DNA of 64,000 bases from Flavobacterium sandaracinum (GCF_004349135.1 NZ_SMFN01000001.1:248001-312000), one strand, 5' to 3'. Shown: positions 34,234 to 42,692, numbered from the stretch's first letter. Made by a program: numbers and translations. The notes: generated by a model not told the origin, from the sequence alone.

Positions 34234-35328
34234 TTACTCAGCCATAGCGGGATAATCAATATATCCTTTCTCAGTATCAGTGTAAAACGTAGTTTGGTCT
34301 GGTGTGTTTAATGGTGCATCCGCTTCGTAACGTGCCACTAAATCTGGATTTGCAATAAACGGAACTCCATAAGCAACAAGATCAGCATCTCCATCTTCCA
34401 ACACTTTATTACCTGTTTCCTTATTGAAACCTTTATTGATAATTAATGTTCCTTTGTAAAACGGTCTAAAATGTTTAGCCACTTCAGTAACAGCAAAAGG
34501 CACTTCAGATACATCAGTAAAAGGTTCTGTTAAATGGATGTAAGCCAAACCATACTCATTTAGTTTATTGATAATGTACTCATAGGTTGGAATTGTCTGT
34601 TCATCCAGCATCATTCCTTGAGCATTGTGCAACGAAGGATTCAATCGAACACCAACTTTAGCATAATCAATAACTCCTTCTAAAGCATCTAGAATATCAA
34701 ATAGGATTCGGGATTTATTTTCTATGGAGCCACCATATTCATCCGAACGATGATTGGAATAGCCATTAAAAAATTGTTGCAACAAATATCCATTGGCAGC
34801 ATGCAATTCGACACCATCAAAACCGGCTGTGATTGCATTTTTTGCTCCGTTTTTGAAATCTAAAACCGTTTGTTTGATGTCTTCCATCGTCATTTCTTTT
34901 GGTACAACTGTATCTACAAAACCATCATTGGTGTATGCTTTCGCAAAAGGATTTAAAGCCGAAGGCGCGTGTGGCAATTCACCATTATGCAAATCCGGAT
35001 GCGATAATCGTCCTGTGTGCCACAATTGTGCAAATATAGTTCCTCCTTTTTCGTGTACTGCTTTGGTAACGAGTTTCCAACCTTCGGTTTGTGCTGCACT
35101 GTAAACTCCGGGTACATTGATAAAACCAACTGCTTTTGTACTCACAAAAGTTCCTTCAGAAACAATTAAACCTGCTGTTGCTCTTTGACCATAATATTCT
35201 GCCGTAAGTGCTGTAGGGACATTTCCTTCATTATTGGAGCGACTTCGTGTCATTGGTGCCATCACCATTCGGTTTTTTAAAGTACTGTTTCCTAATGTAT
35301 AGGGTTGAAATAAAATTGATTTACTCAT
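34234..35328 (-). CDS. Alkene reductase, old yellow enzyme family
   Basis: This FMN-dependent NAD(P)H ene-reductase has 364 residues. Landmarks are MVMAPMTRSRSNNEG (FMN loop), QLWHTGRLSHPD, GFDGVELHAANGYLLQQFFN (substrate-binding residues H and N) and NHRSDEYGGSIENKSR. The layout is as in NemA/OYE proteins that reduce enones, nitro-esters and similar electrophiles. The gene lies 26 bases after a small Rossmann-like gene on the same strand and near a Crp-family regulator, the usual setting of stress-inducible ene-reductases in this group. Confidence 0.95.
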   Translation of the reverse strand: MSKSILFQPYTLGNSTLKNRMVMAPMTRSRSNNEGNVPTALTAEYYGQRATAGLIVSEGTFVSTKAVGFINVPGVYSAAQTEGWKLVTKAVHEKGGTIFAQLWHTGRLSHPDLHNGELPHAPSALNPFAKAYTNDGFVDTVVPKEMTMEDIKQTVLDFKNGAKNAITAGFDGVELHAANGYLLQQFFNGYSNHRSDEYGGSIENKSRILFDILDALEGVIDYAKVGVRLNPSLHNAQGMMLDEQTIPTYEYIINKLNEYGLAYIHLTEPFTDVSEVPFAVTEVAKHFRPFYKGTLIINKGFNKETGNKVLEDGDADLVAYGVPFIANPDLVARYEADAPLNTPDQTTFYTDTEKGYIDYPAMAE

Positions 35329-35354
35329 TTGATTTTTTGTTAAAAATTAGTATT

Positions 35355-35855
35355 TTATAAAATATTGGCTTTCAAACCAATACTTGTAAATAGTGCCAAA
35401 ATAGTCCTTACGGCTTCCTTATCGTTTCCGTTCAAAAAAAAGGAATCGTTAGAACTATCCCCTGATTCGAAACTCTGAACAACTTTAGAAAAAGGAAACA
35501 AATGCTGTAATTTTTCAGCAGCATTTCCGCTAGTTTTCGTATTTTTTTTGTTTTCCAAAAAAAGTACAATCTTACCTGTAGCCACGCTTCTGATTTTTTC
35601 AATAAGATTGCCATTAGTCGCAGCAATATTTGAAAGTATAATGGTATCAGCTTCCCAACTTGCATTGGTTGGACAAATCATCATCTCTGCATTTGCGTTT
35701 GGATGTTCTAAAAGTATCTGGGAATAAACGCTATTCAATATAATAGTATCATGATCAAAAAGCAAAACGGGATTGGTTTTGGCAATTTGCTTCACTAGAA
35801 AAATACTGTTGGTTTCTGAAACTCCAAGGACTGCAAATGTTCTTCTGTTTGACAT
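35355..35855 (-). CDS. Degenerate NAD(P)-binding-like protein, 166 aa
   Basis: The protein starts RRTFAVLGVSETNSIFLVKQ, where a Rossmann GxGxxG would be expected, but the glycine motif is absent. The later ADTIILSNIAATNGNLIEKI and NDSFFLNGNDKEAVRTILAL, and SIGLKANIL at the end, resemble the F420-dependent NADP oxidoreductase (YqeC-like) family. It is probably a diverged relative that no longer binds NADP normally. It forms a two-gene unit with the old yellow enzyme gene. Confidence 0.6.
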   Translation of the reverse strand: MSNRRTFAVLGVSETNSIFLVKQIAKTNPVLLFDHDTIILNSVYSQILLEHPNANAEMMICPTNASWEADTIILSNIAATNGNLIEKIRSVATGKIVLFLENKKNTKTSGNAAEKLQHLFPFSKVVQSFESGDSSNDSFFLNGNDKEAVRTILALFTSIGLKANIL

Positions 35856-35947
35856 CGACTTTTATTTACTTGGCAAATTTAGTGCTGTATAACTAAAATT
35901 TCCATTGATGTAAAACAAGAAATTCTATTGATCTATGTCAAGTAAAA

Positions 35948-36529
35948 TTAAATCCTATTGGTAATTTGTTTGCGAACCCGACTCAGTGTTTCTGGTGTTA
36001 GTCCAAGATAAGAAGCAATCATGTGTTGGGGAACTCGTTTGACAATTCCAGGATAAGCATTACCTAAATTGGTATATTTTTCTTCGGCAGTTTCGGTTAA
36101 GGCCGAATTTATTCTGGCTTGATTGGCGATGTAGGCATTTTGCAACAGCAAGCGTTGGTATCTTTCAAACATAGGGATTTTATCCATCAAAGCTTCTCTG
36201 GCTTCGGTAGTCAGCAAAAGCAATTCAGAATCTTCAAGTGCTTCAATGGTGTAAATAGAGTTGCTGTTGGTTAGAAAACTGGACAAATCTGTAATCCACC
36301 AGCCTTCAATTGCAAATTGTACAATATGTTCGTTTCCTTTTTCATCCATAGAAAATGAGCGAAGAATTCCTTTTTCAACAAAAGCATTGTAGATACAAAT
36401 GTCCCCTTCTTGCAAAAGCATTTGTTTTTTACGCAACTTTTTAGGGATAAAAAAGGTTTTACATAACTCCATTTCTTCTGGAGTTAATACCACTTTTTCC
36501 TGAATACTTTTGAATAATTGTTGAAACAT
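35948..36529 (-). CDS. Crp/Fnr-family transcriptional regulator
   Basis: A 193-residue protein with a cyclic-nucleotide-binding-like N-terminus (RKKQMLLQEGDICIYNAFVE, GILRSFSMDEKGNEHI), a dimerisation helix and a winged HTH (VPQHMIASYLGLTPETLSRV). The gene lies about 90 bases upstream of the Rossmann-like/OYE unit on the same strand, so it may regulate it, which is inference from position. It is a homologue of the regulator at 30987 in layout but clearly distinct in sequence. Confidence 0.93.
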   Translation of the reverse strand: MFQQLFKSIQEKVVLTPEEMELCKTFFIPKKLRKKQMLLQEGDICIYNAFVEKGILRSFSMDEKGNEHIVQFAIEGWWITDLSSFLTNSNSIYTIEALEDSELLLLTTEAREALMDKIPMFERYQRLLLQNAYIANQARINSALTETAEEKYTNLGNAYPGIVKRVPQHMIASYLGLTPETLSRVRKQITNRI

Positions 36530-36647
36530 GGCTGCAAGATACTAAATAGTGCTACAAGTGAGAAATAGTGTTGCTGTGAAAAACAGAATCCTTAATAACT
36601 ATTGATAAATCTAAAAATGGAACCTTCTATTAATCAAATTATCTGAT

Positions 36648-36655
36648 TATATTTG
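36648..36655 (+). promoter_or_regulatory. Probable -7 element of the transketolase genes
   Basis: TATATTTG, 23 bases before the ATG at 36679, fits TAnnTTTG. The -33 TTG is not seen at the usual distance. Confidence 0.6.
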
Positions 36656-36678
36656 CGTAGTCTAATTTTAACACACAA

Positions 36679-37533
36679 ATGAAACCGAACACACAACAAT
36701 TAAACGATTTAACAATCCAAGTTAGAAGAGATATTCTTCGAATGGTACACGCAGTCAACTCAGGTCACCCAGGTGGCTCTTTAGGTTGTACTGAATTTCT
36801 TGTCGTATTATATCAAAATATAATGGACCGCAAAGAAGGTTTTGAAATGGACGGTATTGGAGAAGATCTTTTCTTCCTTTCAAACGGACATATTTCTCCT
36901 GTATTTTACAGCGTTTTAGCAAGAAGCGGTTATTTTCCTGTATCGGAATTAGCGACTTTCCGTTTGATCAATTCTAGATTGCAAGGTCACCCAACTACCC
37001 ATGATGGTTTGCCTGGAGTACGCATTGCATCTGGTTCTCTTGGACAAGGATTATCAGTAGGAATTGGCGCTGCTCAAGCTAAAAAATTGAATGGGGACAA
37101 CCATATCATCTATACACTTCACGGCGATGGTGAATTGCAAGAAGGTCAAAACTGGGAAGCCATCATGTATGCTTCAGCAAAAAAAGTAGACAATCTTATT
37201 GCTACAATCGATTTAAACGGAAAACAAATTGATGGTTCTACTGACGAAGTTTTAGCCATGGGAAGTATTCGTGCTAAATTTGAAGCTTTTGATTGGGATG
37301 TTTTAGAAATTGAAAAAGGAAATGATATCGAAGCTATCATTGCTGGTATGAATGATGCTAAATCAAGAACTGGAAAAGGAAAACCAGTTTGTGTATTGTT
37401 GCATACTGAAATGGGTAATGGTGTAGATTTTATGATGTACAGTCATGCATGGCACGGTAAAGCACCTAATGATACGCAACTTGACGTTGCTTTAGGTCAA
37501 AACTATAATACTGGAGGTAATTCAGATTATTAA
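36679..37533 (+). CDS. Transketolase, N-terminal (TPP-binding) subunit
   Basis: A 284-residue subunit carrying the thiamine diphosphate site: HAVNSGHPGGSLGCTEFLVV, FFLSNGHISPVFYSVL, HPTTHDGLPGV, THLHGDGELQEGQNWE-type GDGELQEG with the metal motif, and the hydrophobic YSHAWHGKAP. It is the first half of a split transketolase, which transfers two-carbon units in the pentose-phosphate pathway. The other half follows 111 bases downstream. Split forms are common in bacteria and the two chains assemble as a heterotetramer. Confidence 0.95.
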   Translation: MKPNTQQLNDLTIQVRRDILRMVHAVNSGHPGGSLGCTEFLVVLYQNIMDRKEGFEMDGIGEDLFFLSNGHISPVFYSVLARSGYFPVSELATFRLINSRLQGHPTTHDGLPGVRIASGSLGQGLSVGIGAAQAKKLNGDNHIIYTLHGDGELQEGQNWEAIMYASAKKVDNLIATIDLNGKQIDGSTDEVLAMGSIRAKFEAFDWDVLEIEKGNDIEAIIAGMNDAKSRTGKGKPVCVLLHTEMGNGVDFMMYSHAWHGKAPNDTQLDVALGQNYNTGGNSDY

Positions 37534-37598
37534 GTATTAAGATTATTGAGTAACAATTTCTGATCCATGCGATGGCCAAATGGCGAAACATTTCAGAA

Positions 37599-37630
37599 TT
37601 TTTTAATCTTTCAATTTTTTAATCTTTCAA
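37599..37630 (+). repeat. Two 16-base direct repeats between the transketolase halves
   Basis: TTTTTTAATCTTTCAA occurs twice in tandem (37599-37614, 37615-37630), directly before the start of the second transketolase gene. Such A/T-rich tandem units may arise by slippage. They may alter translation of the second subunit, but nothing here proves it. Confidence 0.7.
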
Positions 37631-37644
37631 TTTTAAAAAGAATA

Positions 37645-38598
37645 ATGAAAAAATATACAAACACAGGAAGTAAAGATACGCGCTCAGGTTTTGGAGCGGG
37701 AATGACGGAATTAGGTCAAAAAAATGAAAATGTGGTAGCACTTTGTGCGGATTTGATAGGTTCTTTAAAATTTGACGATTTTAAGAAAAACCATCCAGAG
37801 CGTTTTTTCCAAATTGGAATTGCGGAAGCCAACATGATTGGAATCGCAGCAGGTTTAACCGTAGGAGGAAAAATTCCTTTTACTGGAACTTTCGCTAACT
37901 TTTCTACAGGAAGAGTATACGATCAAATTCGCCAATCGGTAGCCTATTCAGAGAAAAATGTAAAAATTTGTGCTTCACACGCTGGATTAACTTTAGGAGA
38001 AGACGGTGCAACACACCAAATCTTGGAAGATATAGGTTTGATGAAAATGTTACCGGGAATGACTGTAATCAATACCTGCGATTACAACCAGACTAAAGCG
38101 GCTACACTAGCAATTGCAGATCACCATGGTCCTGTTTATTTGCGTTTTGGTCGTCCGGTTGTGCCTAACTTTATGCCAGCTGACGAGCCTTTCGTGATAG
38201 GAAAAGCAATTGTTTTAACTGAAGGTTCTGATGTGACGATTGTCGCTACTGGACATTTAGTTTGGGAAGCGCTTATTGCAGCTGAAGCATTAGAAGCACA
38301 AGGAATATCTGCAGAAGTGATCAACATTCACACAATCAAACCACTGGATGAAGAAGCGATTTTGAAATCATTGGAAAAAACAAAATGTATTGTTACTGCT
38401 GAAGAGCATAACATTTTGGGAGGTCTAGGAGAAAGTATTTCTAGAGTTCTAGCTTTAAACAGTCCCTTACCACAAGAGTTCGTAGCCGTAAATGACAGTT
38501 TTGGAGAATCTGGAACACCAGAACAATTAATGGATAAATACAAATTGAACAATCAAGCGATTGTTGAAGCGGTTGAAAGAGTCATGAAAAGAAAATAA
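37645..38598 (+). CDS. Transketolase, C-terminal (pyrimidine-binding) subunit
   Basis: A 317-residue subunit from the ATG at 37645 (MKKYTNTGSKDTRSGFGAGM). The frame is open to 37567, but the extra 26 residues (hydrophobic, matching repeat sequence) are not family-like. Landmarks are FFQIGIAEANMIGIAAGL (the catalytic Glu), THQILEDIGLMKMLPGM, LRFGRPVVPNF, EEHNILGGLGES. It forms the second half of the split transketolase and belongs to the same operon. The order N-half then C-half is usual. Confidence 0.95.
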   Translation: MKKYTNTGSKDTRSGFGAGMTELGQKNENVVALCADLIGSLKFDDFKKNHPERFFQIGIAEANMIGIAAGLTVGGKIPFTGTFANFSTGRVYDQIRQSVAYSEKNVKICASHAGLTLGEDGATHQILEDIGLMKMLPGMTVINTCDYNQTKAATLAIADHHGPVYLRFGRPVVPNFMPADEPFVIGKAIVLTEGSDVTIVATGHLVWEALIAAEALEAQGISAEVINIHTIKPLDEEAILKSLEKTKCIVTAEEHNILGGLGESISRVLALNSPLPQEFVAVNDSFGESGTPEQLMDKYKLNNQAIVEAVERVMKRK

Positions 38599-38616
38599 TC
38601 TTACTCCTATAATTCA

Positions 38617-38650
38617 AAAAAAAACCAGTTCTCAACGAACTGGTTTTTTT
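38617..38650. terminator. Terminator after the transketolase genes
   Basis: A-run, CCAGTTC, loop TCAAC, GAACTGG, T-run: a 14-bp stem that works on both strands between convergent genes. Confidence 0.9.
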
Positions 38651-38665
38651 ATGCTTGTAATTTTT

Positions 38666-39631
38666 CTAATTACACTTCACTAAATGTCTTTTTATCCTTG
38701 CTGGATCCGTCGTATTTCCATCACAAGCTGGAATAGAAGCGAAGGGAATCAAAACACCATTGGCGTCTGTAATTTCTTTTCTGGTACTTATACCATCTCC
38801 ATCATCATCTGTATCTAAATAATTAGGGATTCCATCGCCATCTGTATCATCTGGATTCGGAACTCCTGTGGGTAAAACGCGCATATATCCATCACCGTTA
38901 ACATCTTCGAGATAATTCGGAATACCATCATTATCAGAATCAACTCTATTAATTTCGTATAATTTTATACTAAAAACTAGAGGCGCATAAGAAGGGATAT
39001 TAGCACTTCCTGAATTAAAATAGGCCAATCCTGATGGAATAAAAAGAACTCCTGCACCAAAATTCTCATATGAAATTGTTCCGTCAGCATTTGATGAATA
39101 CGTTCCCGTTTTAAATTGTGGGAAACATTCTCCCCATCCAACTATCGTTGAAGTTAGATTAAAAAATTGTTGAGGATTTGTAGACTCTTCAAAAAAAGTA
39201 GGCGCTAGGGTTTCTACATCAGCAACTTTAGTTCGTGATAAATATTCTCCGTTGTAAGCAGTCAATACTCTATCAGTATTTGAAGGAGACTGCCCTACTC
39301 CTTCTCGCAACACTAGATAGTATAATTTATAAGTGATATCATGAAGCATTACTTCTCTACTTAAAAGCTTAGGGAAAGTAGTATTGTCTAGATAAGACCA
39401 AATGGAAGGTTGAGATCCCCCTGTAGGAATTTTTGTTATTTTAGTATCAACATCCGGCGAAACGTCTTCGATATAATAATCTTTTAAATATTCTTCAATA
39501 TCATTTAAATCAGTAGCATATTGCACTGCAAATTCTCTTGGCGGGGTAATTTCCGCAGTATCATCCTTTGAACATGAAAATAAAGAGACGGTTGTAATTA
39601 ATAGAATAAAATAATACTTAAATTTGTTCAT
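38666..39631 (-). CDS. FKBP-type lipoprotein with calcium-binding-type tail
   Basis: A 321-residue lipoprotein (LLITTVSLFSCSKDD, lipid Cys near 20). The middle resembles an FKBP peptidyl-prolyl isomerase (YKLYYLVLREGVGQSPSNTD, FGAGVLFIPSGLAYFNSGSA, PLVFSIKLYEI). The last part holds thrombospondin-type-3-like Ca2+ repeats (DSDNDGIPNYLEDVNGDGYM, DTDGDGIPNYLDTDDDGDGI). Related FKBP lipoproteins are found among gliding-motility proteins of flavobacteria (GldI-type), but a motility role is inference. Outer membrane or periplasm. It is divergent from hslR by about 80 bases. Confidence 0.85.
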   Translation of the reverse strand: MNKFKYYFILLITTVSLFSCSKDDTAEITPPREFAVQYATDLNDIEEYLKDYYIEDVSPDVDTKITKIPTGGSQPSIWSYLDNTTFPKLLSREVMLHDITYKLYYLVLREGVGQSPSNTDRVLTAYNGEYLSRTKVADVETLAPTFFEESTNPQQFFNLTSTIVGWGECFPQFKTGTYSSNADGTISYENFGAGVLFIPSGLAYFNSGSANIPSYAPLVFSIKLYEINRVDSDNDGIPNYLEDVNGDGYMRVLPTGVPNPDDTDGDGIPNYLDTDDDGDGISTRKEITDANGVLIPFASIPACDGNTTDPARIKRHLVKCN

Positions 39632-39710
39632 TATAGCTAATTTTTTAAGTGCGCAAGATACAATATTGATTGATTTTTGTAAACTATTTAACTCCGATTT
39701 TAGAAATTTT

Positions 39711-40097
39711 ATGAGAATAGATAAATATTTATGGTGTGTCAGGTATTATAAAACCAGAAACATGGTTACCGAAGCCTGTAAAAAGAATCATGTCACGGTA
39801 AATGGCCTTGTTGCCAAACCCTCTAAGGAAGTTTTTCCTACCGATAAAATCACGTTTAGAAAAGACCAAATCACCCAAATCATTACGGTTTTAGACATTC
39901 CTGAAAATCGAGTAAGCGCTAAACTGGTCGATATTTATAGAAGAAATGACACCCCGGCTGAAGCGTATCAACATTTGGAACTCTTGAAATTATCCAAAGA
40001 ACATTACCGAAAAAATGGAACCGGAAGACCAACTAAGAAAGATAGAAGAGACATTGACGAATTTGGAAATGAAATAATCACCGAAGAAGAAGATTAG
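39711..40097 (+). CDS. hslR: S4-domain RNA-binding protein (HslR type)
   Basis: A 128-residue protein from the ATG at 39711 (MRIDKYLWCVRYYKTRNMVT). The frame upstream to 39624 lies in the divergent promoter region and is not family-like. The S4 domain covers residues 1-60 (KNHVTVNGLVAKPSKEVFP), followed by a basic helix (KLSKEHYRKNGTGRPTKKD) and an acidic end. In E. coli HslR binds stalled 50S subunits with peptidyl-tRNA, which is ribosome quality control. It is cytoplasmic. Confidence 0.88.
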   Translation: MRIDKYLWCVRYYKTRNMVTEACKKNHVTVNGLVAKPSKEVFPTDKITFRKDQITQIITVLDIPENRVSAKLVDIYRRNDTPAEAYQHLELLKLSKEHYRKNGTGRPTKKDRRDIDEFGNEIITEEED

Positions 40098-40202
40098 TTT
40101 CAAAAACGAAGAGATATGGGTTTAATGTTCGTGCAAAACCTAAATTTTAAAAACATTTGCAAAAGCATCTTGAAACCTTAAACAAGCAAAAAAAACAAAA
40201 AA

Positions 40203-40703
40203 ATGAGCAAAAATATAATTTTAACAAATCAGGAAATAGAACACAAAATAAAAAGGATTGCATACCAAATCTATGAGACCTTTGTGGAGGAAGAAGAAAT
40301 TGTCATTGCCGGAATTGCAGCCAACGGTTTTATATTTGCGAAAAAAATAGCGCAGGTGCTAGAAACTATTTCGCCAATTAAAGTTTCTCTTTGCGAAGTA
40401 CAAATTAACAAACAGAATCCGGACTTACCGATCCACACTTCTTTATCAAAAGAGCACTATGCCAACAAAGGCCTTATTCTTGTGGACGATGTATTGAATT
40501 CAGGAACCACATTGATCTATGCCGTACGACACTTTATAGACGTTCCTTTGAAAAAATTTAAAACAGCCGTTCTAGTTGACAGGAATCATAAAAAATACCC
40601 TGTAAAAGCAGATTTCAAAGGCATATCCTTGTCCACATCATTATTAGAGCACGTTCAAGTGGTATTTGATGAGAACAATGATAATTACGCGTATTTAAGC
40701 TAA
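40203..40703 (+). CDS. Phosphoribosyltransferase (PyrR-like type I PRTase)
   Basis: A 166-residue protein. The PRPP-binding motif is LILVDDVLNSGTTLIYAVRH. The hood/flexible region is near ANGFIFAKKIAQVLETISP, and a typical PRTase start (YQIYETFVEEEEIVIAGIAA) precedes it. Related proteins are PyrR-like or hypoxanthine/uracil PRTases. The substrate base cannot be assigned. It converges with aroK, and the two 3' ends overlap by 9 bases. Confidence 0.88.
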   Translation: MSKNIILTNQEIEHKIKRIAYQIYETFVEEEEIVIAGIAANGFIFAKKIAQVLETISPIKVSLCEVQINKQNPDLPIHTSLSKEHYANKGLILVDDVLNSGTTLIYAVRHFIDVPLKKFKTAVLVDRNHKKYPVKADFKGISLSTSLLEHVQVVFDENNDNYAYLS

Positions 40704-41213
40704 AAGGTCCATAATATCCAACACCGTCTGATGAATTGTCTTATCATCAACCACCACGTTATATTGTGCTTGATTGTAATAGAAACTTCGTTCAAAAAGG
40801 TGGATAGCAATAAACTCTTTCATTTCGCCCTCACTTTTATCCGCAAGTAGAGGGCGTTTACTTTTATTAACTGCTAATCTTTGAAACAAAGTTTCAATGG
40901 ACGCTTTCAGATAAATAGAAACAACACCTTCCCCTTTTAGCAATTCATGGTTATTGGCATAACATGGCGTTCCTCCCCCTAAACCAATAATTAACTCATC
41001 GGGAGAATGCAACAATTCCAAAAAAACTTCGTGTTCTAATTTTCTGAAATAAATTTCTCCATGCTTTTCAAAAATAGCATTTATCGATAAATTCGTTTTC
41101 TCTTCTATCTTTTTATCCAAATCAACAAAAGGGATTTTGATATTTTTTGACAGGCTACTGGCAATTGTAGACTTACCACACCCCATATAGCCTAATAATA
41201 TAATTTTTCTCAT
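40695..41213 (-). CDS. aroK: Shikimate kinase
   Basis: This enzyme phosphorylates shikimate in aromatic amino-acid synthesis. The protein has 172 residues, a normal length. Landmarks are the Walker A (LLGYMGCGKSTIASSLSK), VDLDKKIEEK (shikimate-binding Asp), FRKLEHEVFLELL (Arg), IGLGGGTPCYANN (Gly loop) and NKSKRPLL (lid Arg). It is a single gene whose 3' end overlaps the phosphoribosyltransferase gene by 9 bases. Confidence 0.96.
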   Translation of the reverse strand: MRKIILLGYMGCGKSTIASSLSKNIKIPFVDLDKKIEEKTNLSINAIFEKHGEIYFRKLEHEVFLELLHSPDELIIGLGGGTPCYANNHELLKGEGVVSIYLKASIETLFQRLAVNKSKRPLLADKSEGEMKEFIAIHLFERSFYYNQAQYNVVVDDKTIHQTVLDIMDLLA

Positions 41214-41283
41214 AGAATAAAACCTTATAAATTAAGGCGTTAAGATTTATTGTTTAAAAAAGACAAATTTATAATAAAATTGC

Positions 41284-41315
41284 TTGGAAAACTCCAAAAT
41301 AAGTCCTTATATTTG
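41284..41315 (+). promoter_or_regulatory. Promoter of the tRNA operon
   Basis: TTG (41284-41286), 21 bases, TATATTTG (41308-41315): a match to the Bacteroidota consensus, 25 bases before the first tRNA. Confidence 0.75.
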
Positions 41316-41339
41316 CACCCGCATTCAAGGAAAGAATAT

Positions 41340-41412
41340 GACTCGATAGCTCAGTTGGTAGAGCACATCACTTTTAATGATGGGGTCCTGGGTTCGAGCC
41401 CCAGTCGGGTCA
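41340..41412 (+). tRNA. tRNA-Lys (anticodon TTT), copy 1
   Basis: 73 bases. The acceptor stem GACTCGA pairs with TCGGGTC, the D-arm is GCTCAGTTGGTAGAGC, the anticodon loop is CTTTTAA between CATCA and TGATG, and the T-arm is CTGGGTTCGAGCCCCAG. CCA is not encoded. The first gene of a three-tRNA operon. Confidence 0.97.
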
Positions 41413-41451
41413 CAATTTTAGTGATCAACACATAATTTCCTTGAAAGCATT

Positions 41452-41524
41452 GACTCGATAGCTCAGTTGGTAGAGCACATCACTTTTAATGATGGGGTCC
41501 TGGGTTCGAGCCCCAGTCGGGTCA
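41452..41524 (+). tRNA. tRNA-Lys (anticodon TTT), copy 2
   Basis: It is identical to the first copy over all 73 bases, separated from it by 39 bases. A recent or concerted tandem duplication that raises tRNA-Lys dosage, useful in a Lys-rich, AT-rich proteome. Confidence 0.97.
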
Positions 41525-41566
41525 CAAAAGGTCGAGTAATTTATTACTTGGCCTTTTATCTTTTTA

Positions 41567-41649
41567 GGCCACGTGGAGAAACGGTAGACTTGCCAGCTTG
41601 AGGGGCTGGTGCTCGCAAGGGCGTGTGGGTTCAAATCCCACCGTGGTCA
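41567..41649 (+). tRNA. tRNA-Leu (anticodon GAG)
   Basis: 83 bases with the long variable arm of class II tRNAs (GGTGCTCGCAAGGGCGT). The acceptor GGCCACG pairs with CGTGGTC, and the anticodon loop is TTGAGGG in CCAGC/GCTGG. The last gene of the operon, followed by a terminator. Confidence 0.95.
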
Positions 41650-41655
41650 CAAAAC

Positions 41656-41706
41656 AAAATGCTTCTGAAAAATCAAGTTCACTTGACGTTTTCAGAAGCA
41701 TTTTTG
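41656..41706 (+). terminator. Terminator of the tRNA operon
   Basis: AAAATGCTTCTGAAAA pairs with TTTTCAGAAGCATTTT across a 17-base loop, followed by T-rich sequence. Confidence 0.88.
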
Positions 41707-41754
41707 TTTAACAAAAAATCGATTTATAGAAATAACAAGAATCTCATTGTTTAG

Positions 41755-41916
41755 TTAAAAAATTTTCCCCAAAGCATTTAAAAAAAACATAACCATCAAA
41801 ACTCCTACAGATACGCTTCCTGCAAACAAGAAGAAAGTTCCAATGTATAAAAATACTGTAGTATTCTTTTTTTTTACAGGTTTGTTATAGTGTCTTTCTG
41901 CTGCTGTGTTTTCCAT
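41755..41916 (-). CDS. Small membrane protein, 53 aa
   Basis: A minus-strand ATG at 41916 opens 53 codons to TAA at 41755: a Lys/Asn-rich N-terminus (MENTAAERHYNKPVKKKNTT) then one long membrane segment (VFLYIGTFFLFAGSVSVGVL plus MVMFFLNALGKIF). A clean positive-inside layout and a full open frame support a real gene. It lies alone in the 500-base gap between the tRNA operon and the TPR gene. Confidence 0.55.
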   Translation of the reverse strand: MENTAAERHYNKPVKKKNTTVFLYIGTFFLFAGSVSVGVLMVMFFLNALGKIF

Positions 41917-42157
41917 CTTTAGTCTGTATTAATTTAAAAAAAGGATCCGATTAAAATCTTTACTAATGCAAAATTACAAGTATAAAAAAGCTTCCACAAT
42001 ACCAACTTTTAGTGATTTTTACTATTTGGACCACCTAATTTAAAATAAATTCTATTTCTGTTCGTTAACTAACTAGCTAAAAAAAAGATTGTACCTTTAT
42101 CTCATAGATTTTGGTAAAAAAATAAAGAAATTACCCCAATATCAAACCTTACTTTTT

Positions 42158-42664
42158 ATGAAGAAATTAGTCCTACTCGCATTATTATTAAGTTCCTTGG
42201 CTGGATGGAGTCAAAGTCCAATCGCTTATGATCTATTTGACAAAGCCATAAAAAAAGCAGAAGGCGGCAACACCAAAGGCGCTATCGACGACTACAGCAA
42301 AGCTATTCGGATTGATCCTTTGTTTGCCTCAGCTTATTTAAACAGAGCGCTTTTGAAACAAAAATTAGGCGATATTAAAGGTGCTTTAAATGACGTTAAC
42401 ACCACAATAAAAATAGAACCTAAAAGAAGTGATGCTTACACCACAAGAGCTGACATCAACTATAAGGCGAAGGATTACAAGAGCACTATTGAAGATTGCA
42501 CCATGTCTATTAGTTTAAACGAAAAGGATTATATCGCCTATAACCTGAGAGGTCTTTCTAATTTTCATGCACAAAATAAGAAAAATGCATGTGCCGATTT
42601 TACCAAAGCAATTCAGTTAGGCAGTCAAAGTGCCGTTAAAAACAAAAAAATGTTTTGTAAATAA
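42158..42664 (+). CDS. Exported tetratricopeptide-repeat protein
   Basis: A 168-residue protein from the ATG at 42158 (MKKLVLLALLLSSLAGWSQ, a signal peptide). The frame upstream to 42089 begins with TTG in the leader and is dropped. Three to four TPR units follow (AEGGNTKGAIDDYSKAIRID, ASAYLNRALLKQKLGDIKGA, KDYKSTIEDCTMSISLNEKD, ACADFTKAIQLG). A scaffold for protein contacts in the periplasm; no enzymatic part. A single gene. Confidence 0.88.
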   Translation: MKKLVLLALLLSSLAGWSQSPIAYDLFDKAIKKAEGGNTKGAIDDYSKAIRIDPLFASAYLNRALLKQKLGDIKGALNDVNTTIKIEPKRSDAYTTRADINYKAKDYKSTIEDCTMSISLNEKDYIAYNLRGLSNFHAQNKKNACADFTKAIQLGSQSAVKNKKMFCK

Positions 42665-42692
42665 TTCTTTTAAAAAAAACTGGAATTTACTC

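Noticed and set aside
37567..37644. 26-residue extension of the second transketolase subunit
   Set aside because: It translates the tandem repeat and is not found in the family; ATG at 37645 gives the normal start.
41250..41634. Open frames overlapping the tRNA operon
   Set aside because: Both frames cross tRNA genes, so they are artefacts.
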